From assembly GCA_963724285.1 (NCBI GenBank), contig CAVRUD010000009.1:248001-312000 (forward strand): a stretch of DNA of 64,000 nt, in the 5' to 3' direction. Positions 18,148 to 27,469 of the stretch are shown here, piece by piece; the stretch's first letter is position 1; every line of letters starts with the position of its first letter. Under the pieces are notes generated by a model that had not been told where the DNA came from, searched no databases, and saw only the letters and a program-made list of their open reading frames with translations. This DNA is from CAVRUD01 sp963724285 (GTDB lineage: Bacteria > Chloroflexota > Chloroflexia > Thermomicrobiales > UBA6265). The position numbers and the translations under genes are program-made.

Positions 18148-18954
18148 CTACATCCCCGCCCGCTCCTGGGACCGCCGGACCAACCGGGTCATCAGCCGGC
18201 GCGGCAACACCCGGGGCGCTTCCGTGGTCAGCTTGTTGCGCAGCCCAGGGATCACGATGGCCTTGCCCTGCATCATCCCTTCGTAGCCGATCTGGGCCAC
18301 GGCAGCGGCGTCCATAATCTCGCGATCCTTGACCAGTTTCGACTCGTCCATCGCCGCCCGGTGCTGGAAACCGGTCGCGGTCGGCCCCGGGCAGAGCGCT
18401 GTCACCGTCACGCCGGTGTCGCGAAGTTCTTCGGCGATGGCCTCGCTGAAGGACAGGACATAGGCCTTGGTGGCGTAATAGACCGCCATCAATGGACCCG
18501 GCAAAAAACCCGCGGTCGACGCGACATTGAGGATCCTGCCGGAGCGGCGCCCGAGCATCAGCGGCAGCACCCGTTTCGTCAGCGTCGTCAACGTGAGCAT
18601 ATTGACGTGCATCATCTGGAGTTCGAGATCGAGGTCGGTGTCTTTGAACGGCCCGTAGACGGCGTAGCCGGCGTTGTTGATCAGGATATCGACGGCCAGA
18701 CCGGCATCATCAACCGCCTGGAAAACCTTTCCGGCTCCGTCGTCGCGAGCGAGATCGACCGCCACGATCTCGACCCGGTGGCCGTATCCCGTGCGCAGCT
18801 CCTCGGCCACTGCCTCGAGGCGTTCCTGCCTCCGGGCCGCCAGGACCAAATCGTGCCCGTCCTTGGCGAGTAGCTTGGCAAACTCGTAGCCGATGCCGCT
18901 CGTGGCGCCCGTCACCAGGGCTGTCCGTCCCTTCGCGTTGCCTGCATCGGTCAT
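18148..18954 (-). CDS. Short-chain dehydrogenase/reductase (SDR) family protein
   Basis: A 268-residue classical SDR. The Rossmann glycine motif TGATSGIG is at about residues 15-22, NNAG at about 92-95, the catalytic Ser in NVASTAG near 145 and the Tyr-Lys pair in YYATKAY near 159-163. ARRQERL after the second strand suggests NADP preference. The C-terminus ends RRLMTRLVRRSQERAGM. The substrate is not identifiable; family members of this type (COG0300) act on acyl or keto substrates. It is convergent with the trans-sulfuration gene and stands alone. Confidence 0.9.
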   Translation of the reverse strand: MTDAGNAKGRTALVTGATSGIGYEFAKLLAKDGHDLVLAARRQERLEAVAEELRTGYGHRVEIVAVDLARDDGAGKVFQAVDDAGLAVDILINNAGYAVYGPFKDTDLDLELQMMHVNMLTLTTLTKRVLPLMLGRRSGRILNVASTAGFLPGPLMAVYYATKAYVLSFSEAIAEELRDTGVTVTALCPGPTATGFQHRAAMDESKLVKDREIMDAAAVAQIGYEGMMQGKAIVIPGLRNKLTTEAPRVLPRRLMTRLVRRSQERAGM

Positions 18955-19044
18955 CGCCGCCCCCGCTCGCCTAGCGTCTAGAGCTTGAATTCTGGGCCAC
19001 TATCTGTCAGGTGCAGTTCATCGTCCGCGAAACGAAGCTTTACA

Positions 19045-20481
19045 TTACGCCAGAACGGCCGGGGCAGTCAGCGTAAGCACCGAGGCCACCAGTCCGTCGC
19101 CATTGCCAATCACGTACATGGTATAGACCGATCCCGGCGTGGGATCGATCCCGCGCTCCGTCCACAGCACGCCGGAATCCTCAGTTGCCGCCTGGACAGA
19201 GATCTCCAGAGGCTCCGCCGGGAACTCCAGCGACGGTGACATGTCCGAGAATTCAAGGTTCGCGTAGATCGGCTCACCGCTGGCCAGCGTGAACGTCAGA
19301 CCGCTCTGGTTCGGCATTGCGTGCACAAACCTCATCCTGGCCTGCCCGGCGCCGAGCGGGGAGAGATCCTGCTCCAGCGCCCGCACGTCGAGCTGCTCCT
19401 GGAGGTCCAACGCCGCCAGGTCATAGGCTGTCCCTGCCTCAAGATCGATTTTGGCTTCACGAACAGGTTCGCCATCTTGCGACCCGGTGGTCACCAGGCG
19501 GATCGCGCGCTCGCCGGCTGGGATAGCCGCGAATTCCGATCCGGCTGCGAACGACAACCCCTCGATGATTGGAGTTTCACTGTCGTCGACGTAGACATCG
19601 AACGCCGGCGTATCGATCGAAGCATGAACGACCCGCACACAGGCGTCACCGGTCCCTCCGATGCCGAACACCACCCCGCACGGCAAATCGCTGGTCGCGC
19701 CCAGGGGGAGGAGGCCAAACGTCGCATTCTCGGTGAGACCAATCGCGAGGATGTCGTACACCCCGCCGTCCTTCGCGTCCAGATTGACCGTCGCCATCGG
19801 GCCGGAGCTTAAGGCCAGGGCAGGGTCGGAGGCCCTGACGCTGATGGTGTGTTGGCCGGGAACAATCTCCACATACCCGGTGGCATCGGCGAAATCGGCC
19901 CCGTCGAAGAGCAGTTCTTCGTCGCCAAGAAAGACATCGACCTCAGCCGCGCCGGGCGAGAAGTGCAAGAACCTGATCCGAGCCTTTCCAGCCTCCTCAA
20001 AGCGGGTGCGATCGATCTCGTAGATCCGCCCGTCGATTTCTCGGAGCTGGCCAAGCGCCACCACCTCATAGACGCCGCCATCCACCAGATCGAATCGCGT
20101 CTCGACGATCGCGGTGTCGATCGAACCGCCAGTCGGGACGAAACTCAGCGCCATCTCGCCGGCTGGCACAGGCAAGAAGCCCGTCACATCACCCTGAATA
20201 AGCCCGCTGGCGACGACGCTGTCCCCGGCGTACAGATCGAGCGCCGGGGCATCCGGCGAGGTGTGGATGACACGAATCAGCGCTTGACCGGTTACGCCGA
20301 ACTCACCCTCTTCATCGTCTTGTGCCAACGCTCCACCCGGACCGGAAGCTAAGAAGAGCAGCAGCGTCAGGAGGATAGAGAACGTGAAGGTCGACCCAAC
20401 GCTCCGGCATTGCGGGGACGAGGTCGGTCGCGTAAAACCATTGATGGCTAGGTTGTCCAAGAACCGACCCGACCGGGGCAT
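19045..20481 (-). CDS. Exported DUF4397-repeat protein
   Basis: A 478-residue secreted protein. ATG 20481 follows a GGGGAACG site; an upstream in-frame start at 20517 is less likely. A hydrophobic segment (FSILLTLLLFLASGPGGALA) is the signal peptide. The mature part has four DUF4397-like units marked by IRVIHTSPDAPALDLYAG, IRFLHFSPGAAEVDVFLG, VRVVHASIDTPAFDVYVD and MRFVHAMPNQSG, each followed by a PAGE or GQHTI-type beta strand. DUF4397 proteins are extracytoplasmic and of unknown function. The gene is single, with the Tat amidase on the same strand upstream. Confidence 0.88.
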   Translation of the reverse strand: MPRSGRFLDNLAINGFTRPTSSPQCRSVGSTFTFSILLTLLLFLASGPGGALAQDDEEGEFGVTGQALIRVIHTSPDAPALDLYAGDSVVASGLIQGDVTGFLPVPAGEMALSFVPTGGSIDTAIVETRFDLVDGGVYEVVALGQLREIDGRIYEIDRTRFEEAGKARIRFLHFSPGAAEVDVFLGDEELLFDGADFADATGYVEIVPGQHTISVRASDPALALSSGPMATVNLDAKDGGVYDILAIGLTENATFGLLPLGATSDLPCGVVFGIGGTGDACVRVVHASIDTPAFDVYVDDSETPIIEGLSFAAGSEFAAIPAGERAIRLVTTGSQDGEPVREAKIDLEAGTAYDLAALDLQEQLDVRALEQDLSPLGAGQARMRFVHAMPNQSGLTFTLASGEPIYANLEFSDMSPSLEFPAEPLEISVQAATEDSGVLWTERGIDPTPGSVYTMYVIGNGDGLVASVLTLTAPAVLA

Positions 20482-20634
20482 CGGTCGTTCCCCTTTGCAC
20501 GGCGATTGGTCACACAAGTCCGCGGCGCGGGCGGGTCACGCCGCTGCATGCCATCAAGTTACCCGAAAATACGAAACGCGGCGGAACATGGTCCCGCCGC
20601 GCCGCGATGATTGACGTAGTTGTGTACGGGTGCC

Positions 20635-20760
20635 TCAGGCGAAACGCGCCGCCAGCAAGAGCACCAGCGCCAGCGAGATCAGCGCCAGGACGACGACACC
20701 GCGCCGCACGAACTCACGGGTCGAAAACAGGTCCTGCACCGGTCGCTGCTGTTCCGTCAC
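20635..20760 (-). CDS. Small single-pass membrane protein, 41 aa
   Basis: A GTG at 20760 preceded by an AAGGGGGGG run opens a frame for VTEQQRPVQDLFSTREFVRR followed by a hydrophobic helix of about 20 residues (GVVVLALISLALVLLLAARF). Cytoplasmic N-terminus and one membrane span are predicted by the positive-inside rule. An in-frame GTG/ATG further upstream would extend the frame but adds poor sequence. No family is recognised. Confidence 0.5.
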   Translation of the reverse strand: MTEQQRPVQDLFSTREFVRRGVVVLALISLALVLLLAARFA

Positions 20761-20988
20761 ACTACCCCCCCTTGTCGTTTCAATCCTCACCCCTCCCGAA
20801 GCAGGGATGCGACGTGTCGAAGCCATGACGTGTTCGGGGATAGCCCGCGCCGCAAGCCAAGCCACATGCAACGCCCCCGCCGAACCGTCTGTCGGTGATC
20901 CACGGCGAACCTGTTCGGATCGCTCCACGATCGGAGCGATCCTACCCGGCCCCTTGTCGCCCTGTCAACGCATTCCGGCGCTTAAGCG

Positions 20989-22809
20989 TCAATCCAGCGT
21001 CCCCAGGCCGTATCCTGGCGCTTCCCTGATCGGGTGGATCGCCTCGAATCCTGACGCGAGTTTGATGAGCAATCCCTCGCTGAATGCGGGGCCCATGAAG
21101 CTCAGCCCGACGGGCAATCCGTCGACATATCCGAGCGGGACGCTGATGATCGGGTAGCCCGCCATCGCCGAAAGCTGGCTACTCGAACCCTTGAAATCGT
21201 CGCCGCCCAAACGTATGACCGTCGGCGGGCCGGCAGACGGGGCAATCAGGGCGTCGAGTCGACTTTCGGCGAGGGTGGCGTCGATACCCTGGTCGCGGGC
21301 TCGGGTGATATTGCTGACGGCCAGATCACGGTACCACTGGTCCCAAATCGATCCGGTTGCCAGCGCGCTATGAAAGACCGCCTGATCGTGGTAGAGCAAC
21401 TCTTCTTCAGCACTTGCCTCATTGAACGCAACCAGTTCCGTCACCGACAGGATTTCGCCGCCGGGCGTATAGGAGGCAAAGTAGGCTTCGAGCCCATACC
21501 GGAACTCGGTAACCAGCAATCGGTACTCATCGACGCCCGACGCTAGGTCACCGACCGTCGCTATATAGACAGGGTCGATCACCCGGGCGCCCGCTGCCTC
21601 CAACTCCGGCAGGATCGCGTCCATCAACGCGATGGCGTTCGGTTCGTAGATGAGATCACGCGCCACACCGATCCGGGCGCCCCGCAATCCATCGACGTCA
21701 AGGAACTCGGTGTAGTCGATCGAGCCAATACCACCGATCGGGGACGATGCGAATGCGGCCGCCGGCGCCGTCCAACCAAGGTCACCGCTGCCGGGGTCCT
21801 CCGGGTCGTAGCCGGCTACCGCGGTCAGCAGAGCGGCGACATCGGCGACCGACCGGGCCATCGGGCCGGGTGAATCCTGCGTAAAGGAGATCGGAATGAC
21901 CCCGGCGCGACTGGTCAGGCCCACGGTCGGCTTCAACCCCACGGTCGCCGTGGCCGATGCTGGACAGGTGATCGATCCGTCGGTCTCCACACCGAGCGCA
22001 AGCGGCACCAGGCCGGCGGCGACCGCGACCGCGGATCCGGAGCTTGATCCCCACGGCGAAGAATCGAGGCGATACGGGTTGCGGGTCTGGCCGCCCCGGG
22101 GACTCCACCCGCTCGTCTGCACCGTCCCTTTGAAGTTGCTCCACTCTGTCATGTTCGTCTTGCCGAGAAGAATGGCGCCGGCTTCCCGGAGCTGGGTGAT
22201 CAAGAAGGCATCACGCACGGCCGGGTTGTTCAGCAGCGCGACCGATCCCGCCGTCGTCGCCATCGAATCGCTGGTAGCGAACAGATCTTTGACGACGATC
22301 GGGATGCCGTGCAGCGGCCCCCGGCTTTCGCCAGCGCGGAGTTCCCGATCGCGCGTCGTGGCAATCTCCAACAGTTCGGGGTTGACCTCGATCACGGAGC
22401 CAAGGCCGTACTCTCCCTCGTCTAGCTCGTCGATCCGGTCGACACAGGCCTCGACCAGTTCACGCACGGAGATTTCTCCTGCGTCCAGTGCCCGGCGCAG
22501 TTGCACGACGGAGGCATCGGCAATCGAGTCGAACACGACCGAGGGGGTCGATCTGGCCGCCGCTGTTGTCCGAGGAGTCGCCGGGTCAGGTGCCGTCGCG
22601 AGCGGGGGAACGATCGCCTGCGGAACAAAGGTGTTCGACTCGCCGGCGTCACCAGGGTCCGCATTCTGCTCTCGCTGCCAGGCGGCAATGGACGCGGCCC
22701 CCGCGGCGATCGCGACAACCCCGCCGCCGAGCAGCGCTCGCCGAGAGATCGGGGCAGCGCTGCTCCGTCGTCTCTGCCGTCGTCGCCCCGGTTCCGCGTT
22801 CCAGGCCAT
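20989..22809 (-). CDS. Amidase-signature family hydrolase with Tat signal
   Basis: A 606-residue amidase. The N-terminus carries a twin-arginine signal (ISRRALLGGGVVAIAAGAAS), so the enzyme is exported folded. The amidase-signature triad is present: Lys in GIPIVVKDLF, the cis-Ser in GSSSGSAVAVAAG and the nucleophile Ser in GVETDGSITCPAS, spaced as usual. A linker of about 60 residues rich in Ala, Thr and Pro lies between signal and catalytic core. Family members hydrolyse amides such as aryl or amino-acid amides; the exact substrate is unknown. The C-terminus GLSFMGPAFSEGLLIKLASGFE is the conserved end of the fold. Confidence 0.92.
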   Translation of the reverse strand: MAWNAEPGRRRQRRRSSAAPISRRALLGGGVVAIAAGAASIAAWQREQNADPGDAGESNTFVPQAIVPPLATAPDPATPRTTAAARSTPSVVFDSIADASVVQLRRALDAGEISVRELVEACVDRIDELDEGEYGLGSVIEVNPELLEIATTRDRELRAGESRGPLHGIPIVVKDLFATSDSMATTAGSVALLNNPAVRDAFLITQLREAGAILLGKTNMTEWSNFKGTVQTSGWSPRGGQTRNPYRLDSSPWGSSSGSAVAVAAGLVPLALGVETDGSITCPASATATVGLKPTVGLTSRAGVIPISFTQDSPGPMARSVADVAALLTAVAGYDPEDPGSGDLGWTAPAAAFASSPIGGIGSIDYTEFLDVDGLRGARIGVARDLIYEPNAIALMDAILPELEAAGARVIDPVYIATVGDLASGVDEYRLLVTEFRYGLEAYFASYTPGGEILSVTELVAFNEASAEEELLYHDQAVFHSALATGSIWDQWYRDLAVSNITRARDQGIDATLAESRLDALIAPSAGPPTVIRLGGDDFKGSSSQLSAMAGYPIISVPLGYVDGLPVGLSFMGPAFSEGLLIKLASGFEAIHPIREAPGYGLGTLD

Positions 22810-23091
22810 TCGTGCTGTCCTCGAACCCCGCTGCGTGCCAAAACCCCTGATCCAGAAAAGACAGGCAAAACCTGTCCATTACTGAACAAAGTTTACGCTT
22901 TCTGAGTATTGTTTTGCCGGATCGCCCCGTTTGCGCTTCACGCGGCGACCTAGCGATGGGCATATTGTCTTGCGCTGGAGGCAGTGCGAGAAACACGAGG
23001 CAGGAAACCGCGTTCCACCATTTGACGTATGTCACCGTGAAGGGCAGCGCCGCCCACCAGAAGGTCGGTTCGGTTGGAGATAACCCCGCTG

Positions 23092-23280
23092 ATGGACACC
23101 GTGGTCGTTGCACTCATCCTCGCCATCTGGATTTGTCTGGTCCTACCTGCGGTAGCGATTCAGTTCTTACCTCGCAATCCCGAATCTACGCCGCAACGGT
23201 CCCCACAGTCCGCCGGCCCGCTTTCCTTTATGTCAACGAAATCCCCGCAGGATACCAGCGGCGGACAGGCAGTCGCCTAG
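23092..23280 (+). CDS. Small single-pass membrane protein, 62 aa (type A)
   Basis: From ATG 23092 the product starts MDTVVVALILAIWICLVLPA, one transmembrane helix, then a Pro/Ser/Gln-rich hydrophilic tail of about 35 residues. A GGAGAT site lies about 14 bases upstream. The layout (short MD- start, one helix, polar tail) is the same as in the ORF at 23641, suggesting related proteins. The family is unknown. About 280 bp upstream, between this gene and the amidase, nothing else is supportable. Confidence 0.45.
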   Translation: MDTVVVALILAIWICLVLPAVAIQFLPRNPESTPQRSPQSAGPLSFMSTKSPQDTSGGQAVA

Positions 23281-23640
23281 TGCATCGACACCGCGACGGA
23301 CGTGCTTTCGCACACTCGTTCTAAATTGGTGCCGAAAAGGTATTGACATCGAGGCAAGTGTCCGTACAATTGTTCTAAGAGCGGTCGCCCGCCGGACCTA
23401 AGAGACGGACGAGAGATCACCCCCCTCGACTCCACCGCAGACGGTTCGCCGCTCCCCCACCCCGCTTCCCCGCACCCGCAGCCAAAAGCCCGCCGGCCGC
23501 ACCCCGCGCGGCCGGAAATGGGCGCAGCAACCGCACTGATCGCGGAATGTACGCGACAGCGTCCGGTCAGAACGTGACCGGGCCTGGTCCAACATTGCCT
23601 CCGGCCCTGGTGCCGAGCAGGCCGGGAAGGGAAGTCATCA
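23281..23640 (+). other. Intergenic region carrying a strong promoter
   Basis: A 360-bp stretch between two small membrane-protein genes. It contains the promoter at 23343-23370 and then about 270 bp of leader with a GCCGGCCGC...GCGCGGCCGG inverted repeat near 23490-23515. No further gene is supportable. Confidence 0.5.
23343..23370 (+). promoter_or_regulatory. Sigma-70-type promoter
   Basis: A perfect TTGACA (23343-23348) is followed after 16 bases by TACAAT (23365-23370). This is the clearest housekeeping promoter in the window and points toward the small membrane-protein gene at 23641. Confidence 0.7.
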
Positions 23641-23816
23641 TGGATCTCGTTCTAGGTAGCATCGCCGTCGTCGTCTGGCTCCTCATCATGGTCCCGGCCG
23701 CCTTCGTCTGTTTCGGCTCCTCCGACCCGACCGCCGTCTCCGACATCGCTCTCGACAACGTTACCCAGCTTCCCCGAAATGAGTCCCACGCCGACGATAC
23801 CCCTATCGCGGCGTAG
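23641..23816 (+). CDS. Small single-pass membrane protein, 58 aa (type B)
   Basis: ATG 23641 follows a GGGAAGGGAAG ribosome-binding site. The product starts MDLVLGSIAVVVWLLIMVPA, one membrane helix, then an acidic polar tail ending DDTPIAA. It resembles the ORF at 23092 in size and layout. The TTGACA/TACAAT promoter lies about 270 bp upstream. The family and role are unknown; small one-helix proteins often modulate a larger membrane complex. Confidence 0.5.
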
Positions 23817-23847
23817 GGACAGGATTCGCTAGCGTGATCCGCAATGC

Positions 23848-24004
23848 CTAATGCGCTCACCGAACACCTTGGCCGCCGTCGCGCTCCTAGCCTCGGAGAG
23901 GCTGTGACGTTGAGCCCGGGCCAGCCTTGCCAACCCTGGGCCAACCCGGGCCGTGAACCCCGGGCGACGCCGAAACGCGGCCAACCATTCTCACAAGCGC
24001 ACTA
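23848..24004. repeat. MITE-like dispersed repeat, copy 1
   Basis: Starts CTAATGCGCTCACCGAACACC and ends AAGCGCACTA. It shares the internal CTCGGAGAGGCTG, GAGCCCGGGCC and CCCCGGGCG segments with copies at 31259 and 41720. The terminal CTA (24002-24004) is also the TAG stop codon of the ATPase gene on the minus strand. Confidence 0.8.
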
Positions 24005-25619
24005 TGAGACGATGTCGTCGGGTGTCAAATATCCATCCCCGTAGAGCTTGTTGATCTGGGTCGCGAAGGTCAGCGATCCCGACAGCACCTCCCGTGGAGT
24101 CCCATCGGCCACGATCCCGCCATCCCCGAGCAGGATCACCCTCGTGGCCACCGCCGCGACTAATTCCACGTCGTGGGTGGCCATGATAGTCGCCGCCCCC
24201 TCGGCGCAGAGCCGCCGGAGCAAGCTCCCCCAACAGTCGCTTACGCTGGTAGTCCATCCCCCGGGTTGGCTCATCCAGCAGCAAGACACGGGGCCGGCCA
24301 ACCAGGACGGTCGCCAGCGCCGCCCGCTCCCGCTCACCGCCGCTCAGGTCACGCGGATTCCGATCCGCGGCGTGTTCCAGCCCCAACGCCTCGAGCGTCT
24401 CGCGTACACCACCCTTGGTTCCAGGGTGATGTTTCTGCGTGAAGGCCAGTTCGTCGCGCAGGGTCTCGGCAAAGAAGAGCGAGGTTGGATTCTGGGGAAC
24501 ATAGGCGGTGGTCGCCGCCCGTTCGGCGGCGTGGAGCGCCGTGACATCGCGGCCGGCGAGTTCGATCCGCCCGGACGTTGGCGAATGTAGACCCAGAATC
24601 GTACGCAGAAGCGTTGTCTTCCCCGAACCGTTTCGCCCCATCAACGCAACCAACTCACCGGGGCGCACCTGGAGATCGATCTCCCGCAAGACCGTGGAGC
24701 GGCCATGCCCGGCCGAAATCCGGTGCAATGCCAGAACGGGCTTTCCACCCGCAACCAGGGCATCCGCCCTGGGAGGAGCCGGCCGGCGCGGATCGGTCCT
24801 GACCGCGTCTCGTCCTTGCTTGATCGTCAGCGGCAGGGGAGACCATTCCATCTTCCGCCCCAGCACCACCAGCGGCGGCACCGCGCCGAGGTCGATCTCG
24901 GTCAGGACATCGCGGGGCCGGCCGTCCCGGACCACGTCACCGCTGCCCGGAATGGGCAGGTATCGCAGCCGGTCGGCGTGACTGATTACCCGCTCCAGGC
25001 GGTGCTCAACCAGGACAACCGTAAGACCAAGGTCGTCGTTCAGTCGGGTCAGCGCCGTCAGCACCTCTTCCGCTCCCCAGGGGTCCAGTTGACTTGTTGG
25101 CTCGTCCAGAGCCAGGACGTCCGGCTGGAGCGCCAGCGCGGCGGCGACCGCGACGCGCTGGCGCTCTCCGCCCGAGAGTGTTGAAATCTCTCGGCGGCGC
25201 AGGGCCGCGATCCCGAGCAGATCGAGGACCTCTTCGACGCGCTTCCGCATCGTCACCGGCGGGACTCCGAGCTGTTCCATGCCAAAGGCGATGTCGTCCT
25301 CGACGCGGCTTGCGACCGATTGGGCTTCGGGATCCTGGAAGACCAGGCCGACAGAGCGGCTCATCGCTCGGGGGCCCAGCCGCCGCGTGTCCTGCCCCCC
25401 GACGCGGACCGCCCCCCCAAACCTCCCGCCCGTGAAGTGGGGCACCAGGCCGTTGAGGCAGCGCAACAGGGTACTCTTGCCGCTCCCGGACGGTCCGGCG
25501 ATGACCAGGAATGTGCCCTGGTCGACCGCCAGATCGAGGTCAAAGACAACAGGGAGGTCGGCACCGGGGTAATGAAAGGTGACCCGATTGAGCTCGATCT
25601 GTGCGGCAGGGAGGCTCAC
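24002..25619 (-). pseudogene. ECF transporter double ATPase (EcfA-EcfA' fusion), one frameshift
   Basis: Energizing subunit of an energy-coupling-factor importer: two ABC ATPase domains in one chain. GTG 25619 overlaps the permease stop by 4 bp (GTGA), so translation is coupled. Domain 1 has Walker A GPSGSGKST, signature LSGGERQRVA and Walker B VLALDEPT; domain 2 has GRNGSGKTT, LSGGERERAAL and LLLDEPTRGMD. Near 24235 a run of five G breaks the frame. One G fewer restores GSLLRRLCAEGAATIMATHD with the switch histidine and the C-terminus to 24002. The homopolymer context suggests a sequencing indel. Repaired length is about 539 residues. The operon begins at a cobalamin riboswitch, so vitamin B12 or a precursor is the likely cargo. 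Confidence 0.87.
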
Positions 25620-26668
25620 CGCCGCTCCCTCCCGGGTGGCGCGCAGAAGGCGGGAGCCACCAGGAGCCCTATCCCCATGAGGAGGAGCAGATCGACCGTC
25701 GGTACGTCGAGCGAGGGATACGGCTCGTACCGCAACCCCGCTGAGTTCCGCGCCATCGAGTCGACGATCGTCAGCAGCGCTAAACAGGTCAGCCCGGTCA
25801 CGACCGTATCGGTGCGCCGCCACTGCGGATCGCGGTACCGGGTGCGGGCAGATGTCCGGCCGGATGGGTCCCGACTGCCCAACCAGATCAGCGCCAGGCT
25901 GCCGCCGAGGCACGCGATGGCGACCGTCACGTTGCTGGTCGCCATGAGGTAGCCGCCGGTCGCCCCGGCGGTCAGCCCGAGCGCGAGCGCGAATCGCCGC
26001 CGCGTGGAGGATCGATCCGTGGTTCCCGGAGTGGAGCCAAACGCCCGGGACTCGAGTGCCTCGGCCAGCGTCAGCGCCCGGTCCATCCCCCCGGCTAGAA
26101 GCGGCACGATGATTGGGACGAAGCCCCTCACTCCTCTGGGACGGTACCCGCGCGCGGCCTGTGCCTCCCGAATCTCGTGGAAGGCCATGACGGTCTGCGG
26201 GATGAAGGCGAAGGCGACAGAGCCCGCGGTCGCGACACCCGAGAGCCGCCGGGGGAGCAACCGAAGGACCTCCGGCCAATCGAGCACCGCCCCGAGTGTC
26301 GTGCCGATTGCCACAAGGGTCAGGAGGGCCAGCCCGCCGAGGAGTCCGTAGACGAGCGCGTTGAGCGTCAGCGAACTGCCCATCAGGGGCACACGCTCCG
26401 GCACCTCGGCGATGACCGTATCGCCGACTGGCACCGTCAACACGTTGAACAGCACACCGAACAGGGAGAAGACCGCCGCCAATCGGAGAAGTGATCCCCA
26501 GGAAGCGGCATTGGGCCGGGAGCTCGCCCAGGCAGCCCGCACCCCCGCGACCGCCAGGAGCGTCGCGGCAAGGGGCAACGGGTTCCGGCCGATCAGCGGC
26601 GGCAAGCTGGCCGCCAGCCCCCAGAGCAGCCACACTCGGGAGTCCAATCCTCCCTCTCGCCGGGTCAT
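25616..26668 (-). CDS. ecfT: ECF transporter transmembrane T component (EcfT/CbiQ-like)
   Basis: A 350-residue membrane protein of the CbiQ/EcfT family that couples ATPase motion to the substrate-binding S subunit. ATG 26668 overlaps the previous stop (ATGA), so it is translationally coupled to the DUF4430-like gene. Several hydrophobic segments are seen (for example LTLNALVYGLLGGLALLTLVA). The EcfT coupling motifs are in the 230-270 region: REAQAARGYRPRG and TLAEALESRAFGS, the two Ala-Arg-Gly type signatures that contact the ATPases. The operon contains no gene resembling an S component, so that subunit may be encoded elsewhere. Confidence 0.87.
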   Translation of the reverse strand: MTRREGGLDSRVWLLWGLAASLPPLIGRNPLPLAATLLAVAGVRAAWASSRPNAASWGSLLRLAAVFSLFGVLFNVLTVPVGDTVIAEVPERVPLMGSSLTLNALVYGLLGGLALLTLVAIGTTLGAVLDWPEVLRLLPRRLSGVATAGSVAFAFIPQTVMAFHEIREAQAARGYRPRGVRGFVPIIVPLLAGGMDRALTLAEALESRAFGSTPGTTDRSSTRRRFALALGLTAGATGGYLMATSNVTVAIACLGGSLALIWLGSRDPSGRTSARTRYRDPQWRRTDTVVTGLTCLALLTIVDSMARNSAGLRYEPYPSLDVPTVDLLLLMGIGLLVAPAFCAPPGRERR

Positions 26669-27328
26669 TCGGCGTCCATGGACGTCACAGCCGAACGGTT
26701 GCGCCGGACCGCCAAGAACGCGGCCGCCCCAATAGCCACGATGACCCCGCCCCCGGCCAGATAGACCGGCCAGGGCTGCTCGTCGTCTTCCTCCGGGCCC
26801 ATGCCTTCGGGATAGACGGTCGTTACCCACGGCCCCTCGCCACCGGGGCTGGCGGAGTAACCGGAAAGCCGCTCGACCTCCGTGAGCGCCAGCGGTTCGA
26901 TCCCGGCATCATCGGGCGACCACGACCAGAGCTGGACATCGCCGTCATGGACCTCCGCCGAGCTCGCTCCAAGCTCAAACGCCGCCCAGGCGCCGCCAGG
27001 ATCCAGGCCGAAGTACCGCCAGTAAGGCGAATCTGGGCCGCCGGTTTGGCACAACCGGCGGCAATCGGCCACGCCGCAGCCCTCGCCTTCGAGAGAGCAG
27101 ACGCCCTCGCCCAGACCGCCGAACGGGATGGTGACCGCCTCGAGTCCGGAGCGTCTGAGCAACTCGATGCCGTTCAGCTCCTCTTCCGGAAAGGTCAGAT
27201 ACACGTACGTCACGCGGCCATCACCGTGGCGGACGACTAACCCGGCGCGGCTGAGGTCAGCGTCTCTGAGCGATGACTGAGGCGGGCAAAGCCAGGGCCG
27301 TCCAGACGACCGCGACCAGCGCAATCAT
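26665..27328 (-). pseudogene. Exported DUF4430-like (transcobalamin C-domain-like) membrane-anchored protein, one frameshift
   Basis: ATG 27328 encodes the signal peptide MIALVAVVWTALALPASVIA. A single-base shift near 27265 joins it to DADLSRAGLVVRHGDGRVTY. The core has GIELLRRSGLEAV, then WRYFGLDPGGAWAAFELGAS and VHDGDVQLWSWS. This matches the general DUF4430 pattern of a ligand-wrapping beta domain ending in GDxxxWxW, as in the C-terminal half of intrinsic factor and transcobalamin; I judge this by pattern only. Four cysteines sit in EGVCSLEGEGCGVADCRRLC. The C-terminus has a membrane helix (YLAGGGVIVAIGAAAFLAV) and basic tail. It lies between the barrel protein and EcfT in the riboswitch operon, so cobalamin capture at the cell surface is inferred. 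Confidence 0.65.
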
Positions 27329-27469
27329 CCGGACGACATTTACGCAACCGCGACGAACCAGACCACGCCGCCGCGAGATCTCTGGCTGATCTCCCTCGCC
27401 GTCCCTGGGTTCATCTGCTTGGCCCCGCGCTACCTGCCGGGCATCTGATTGACGACCAACGGCCAACGG

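Noticed and set aside
23991..26633. EcfA extended upstream to 880 residues
   Set aside because: The extra N-terminus is a shadow of ecfT; GTG 25619 overlaps the ecfT stop by 4 bp.
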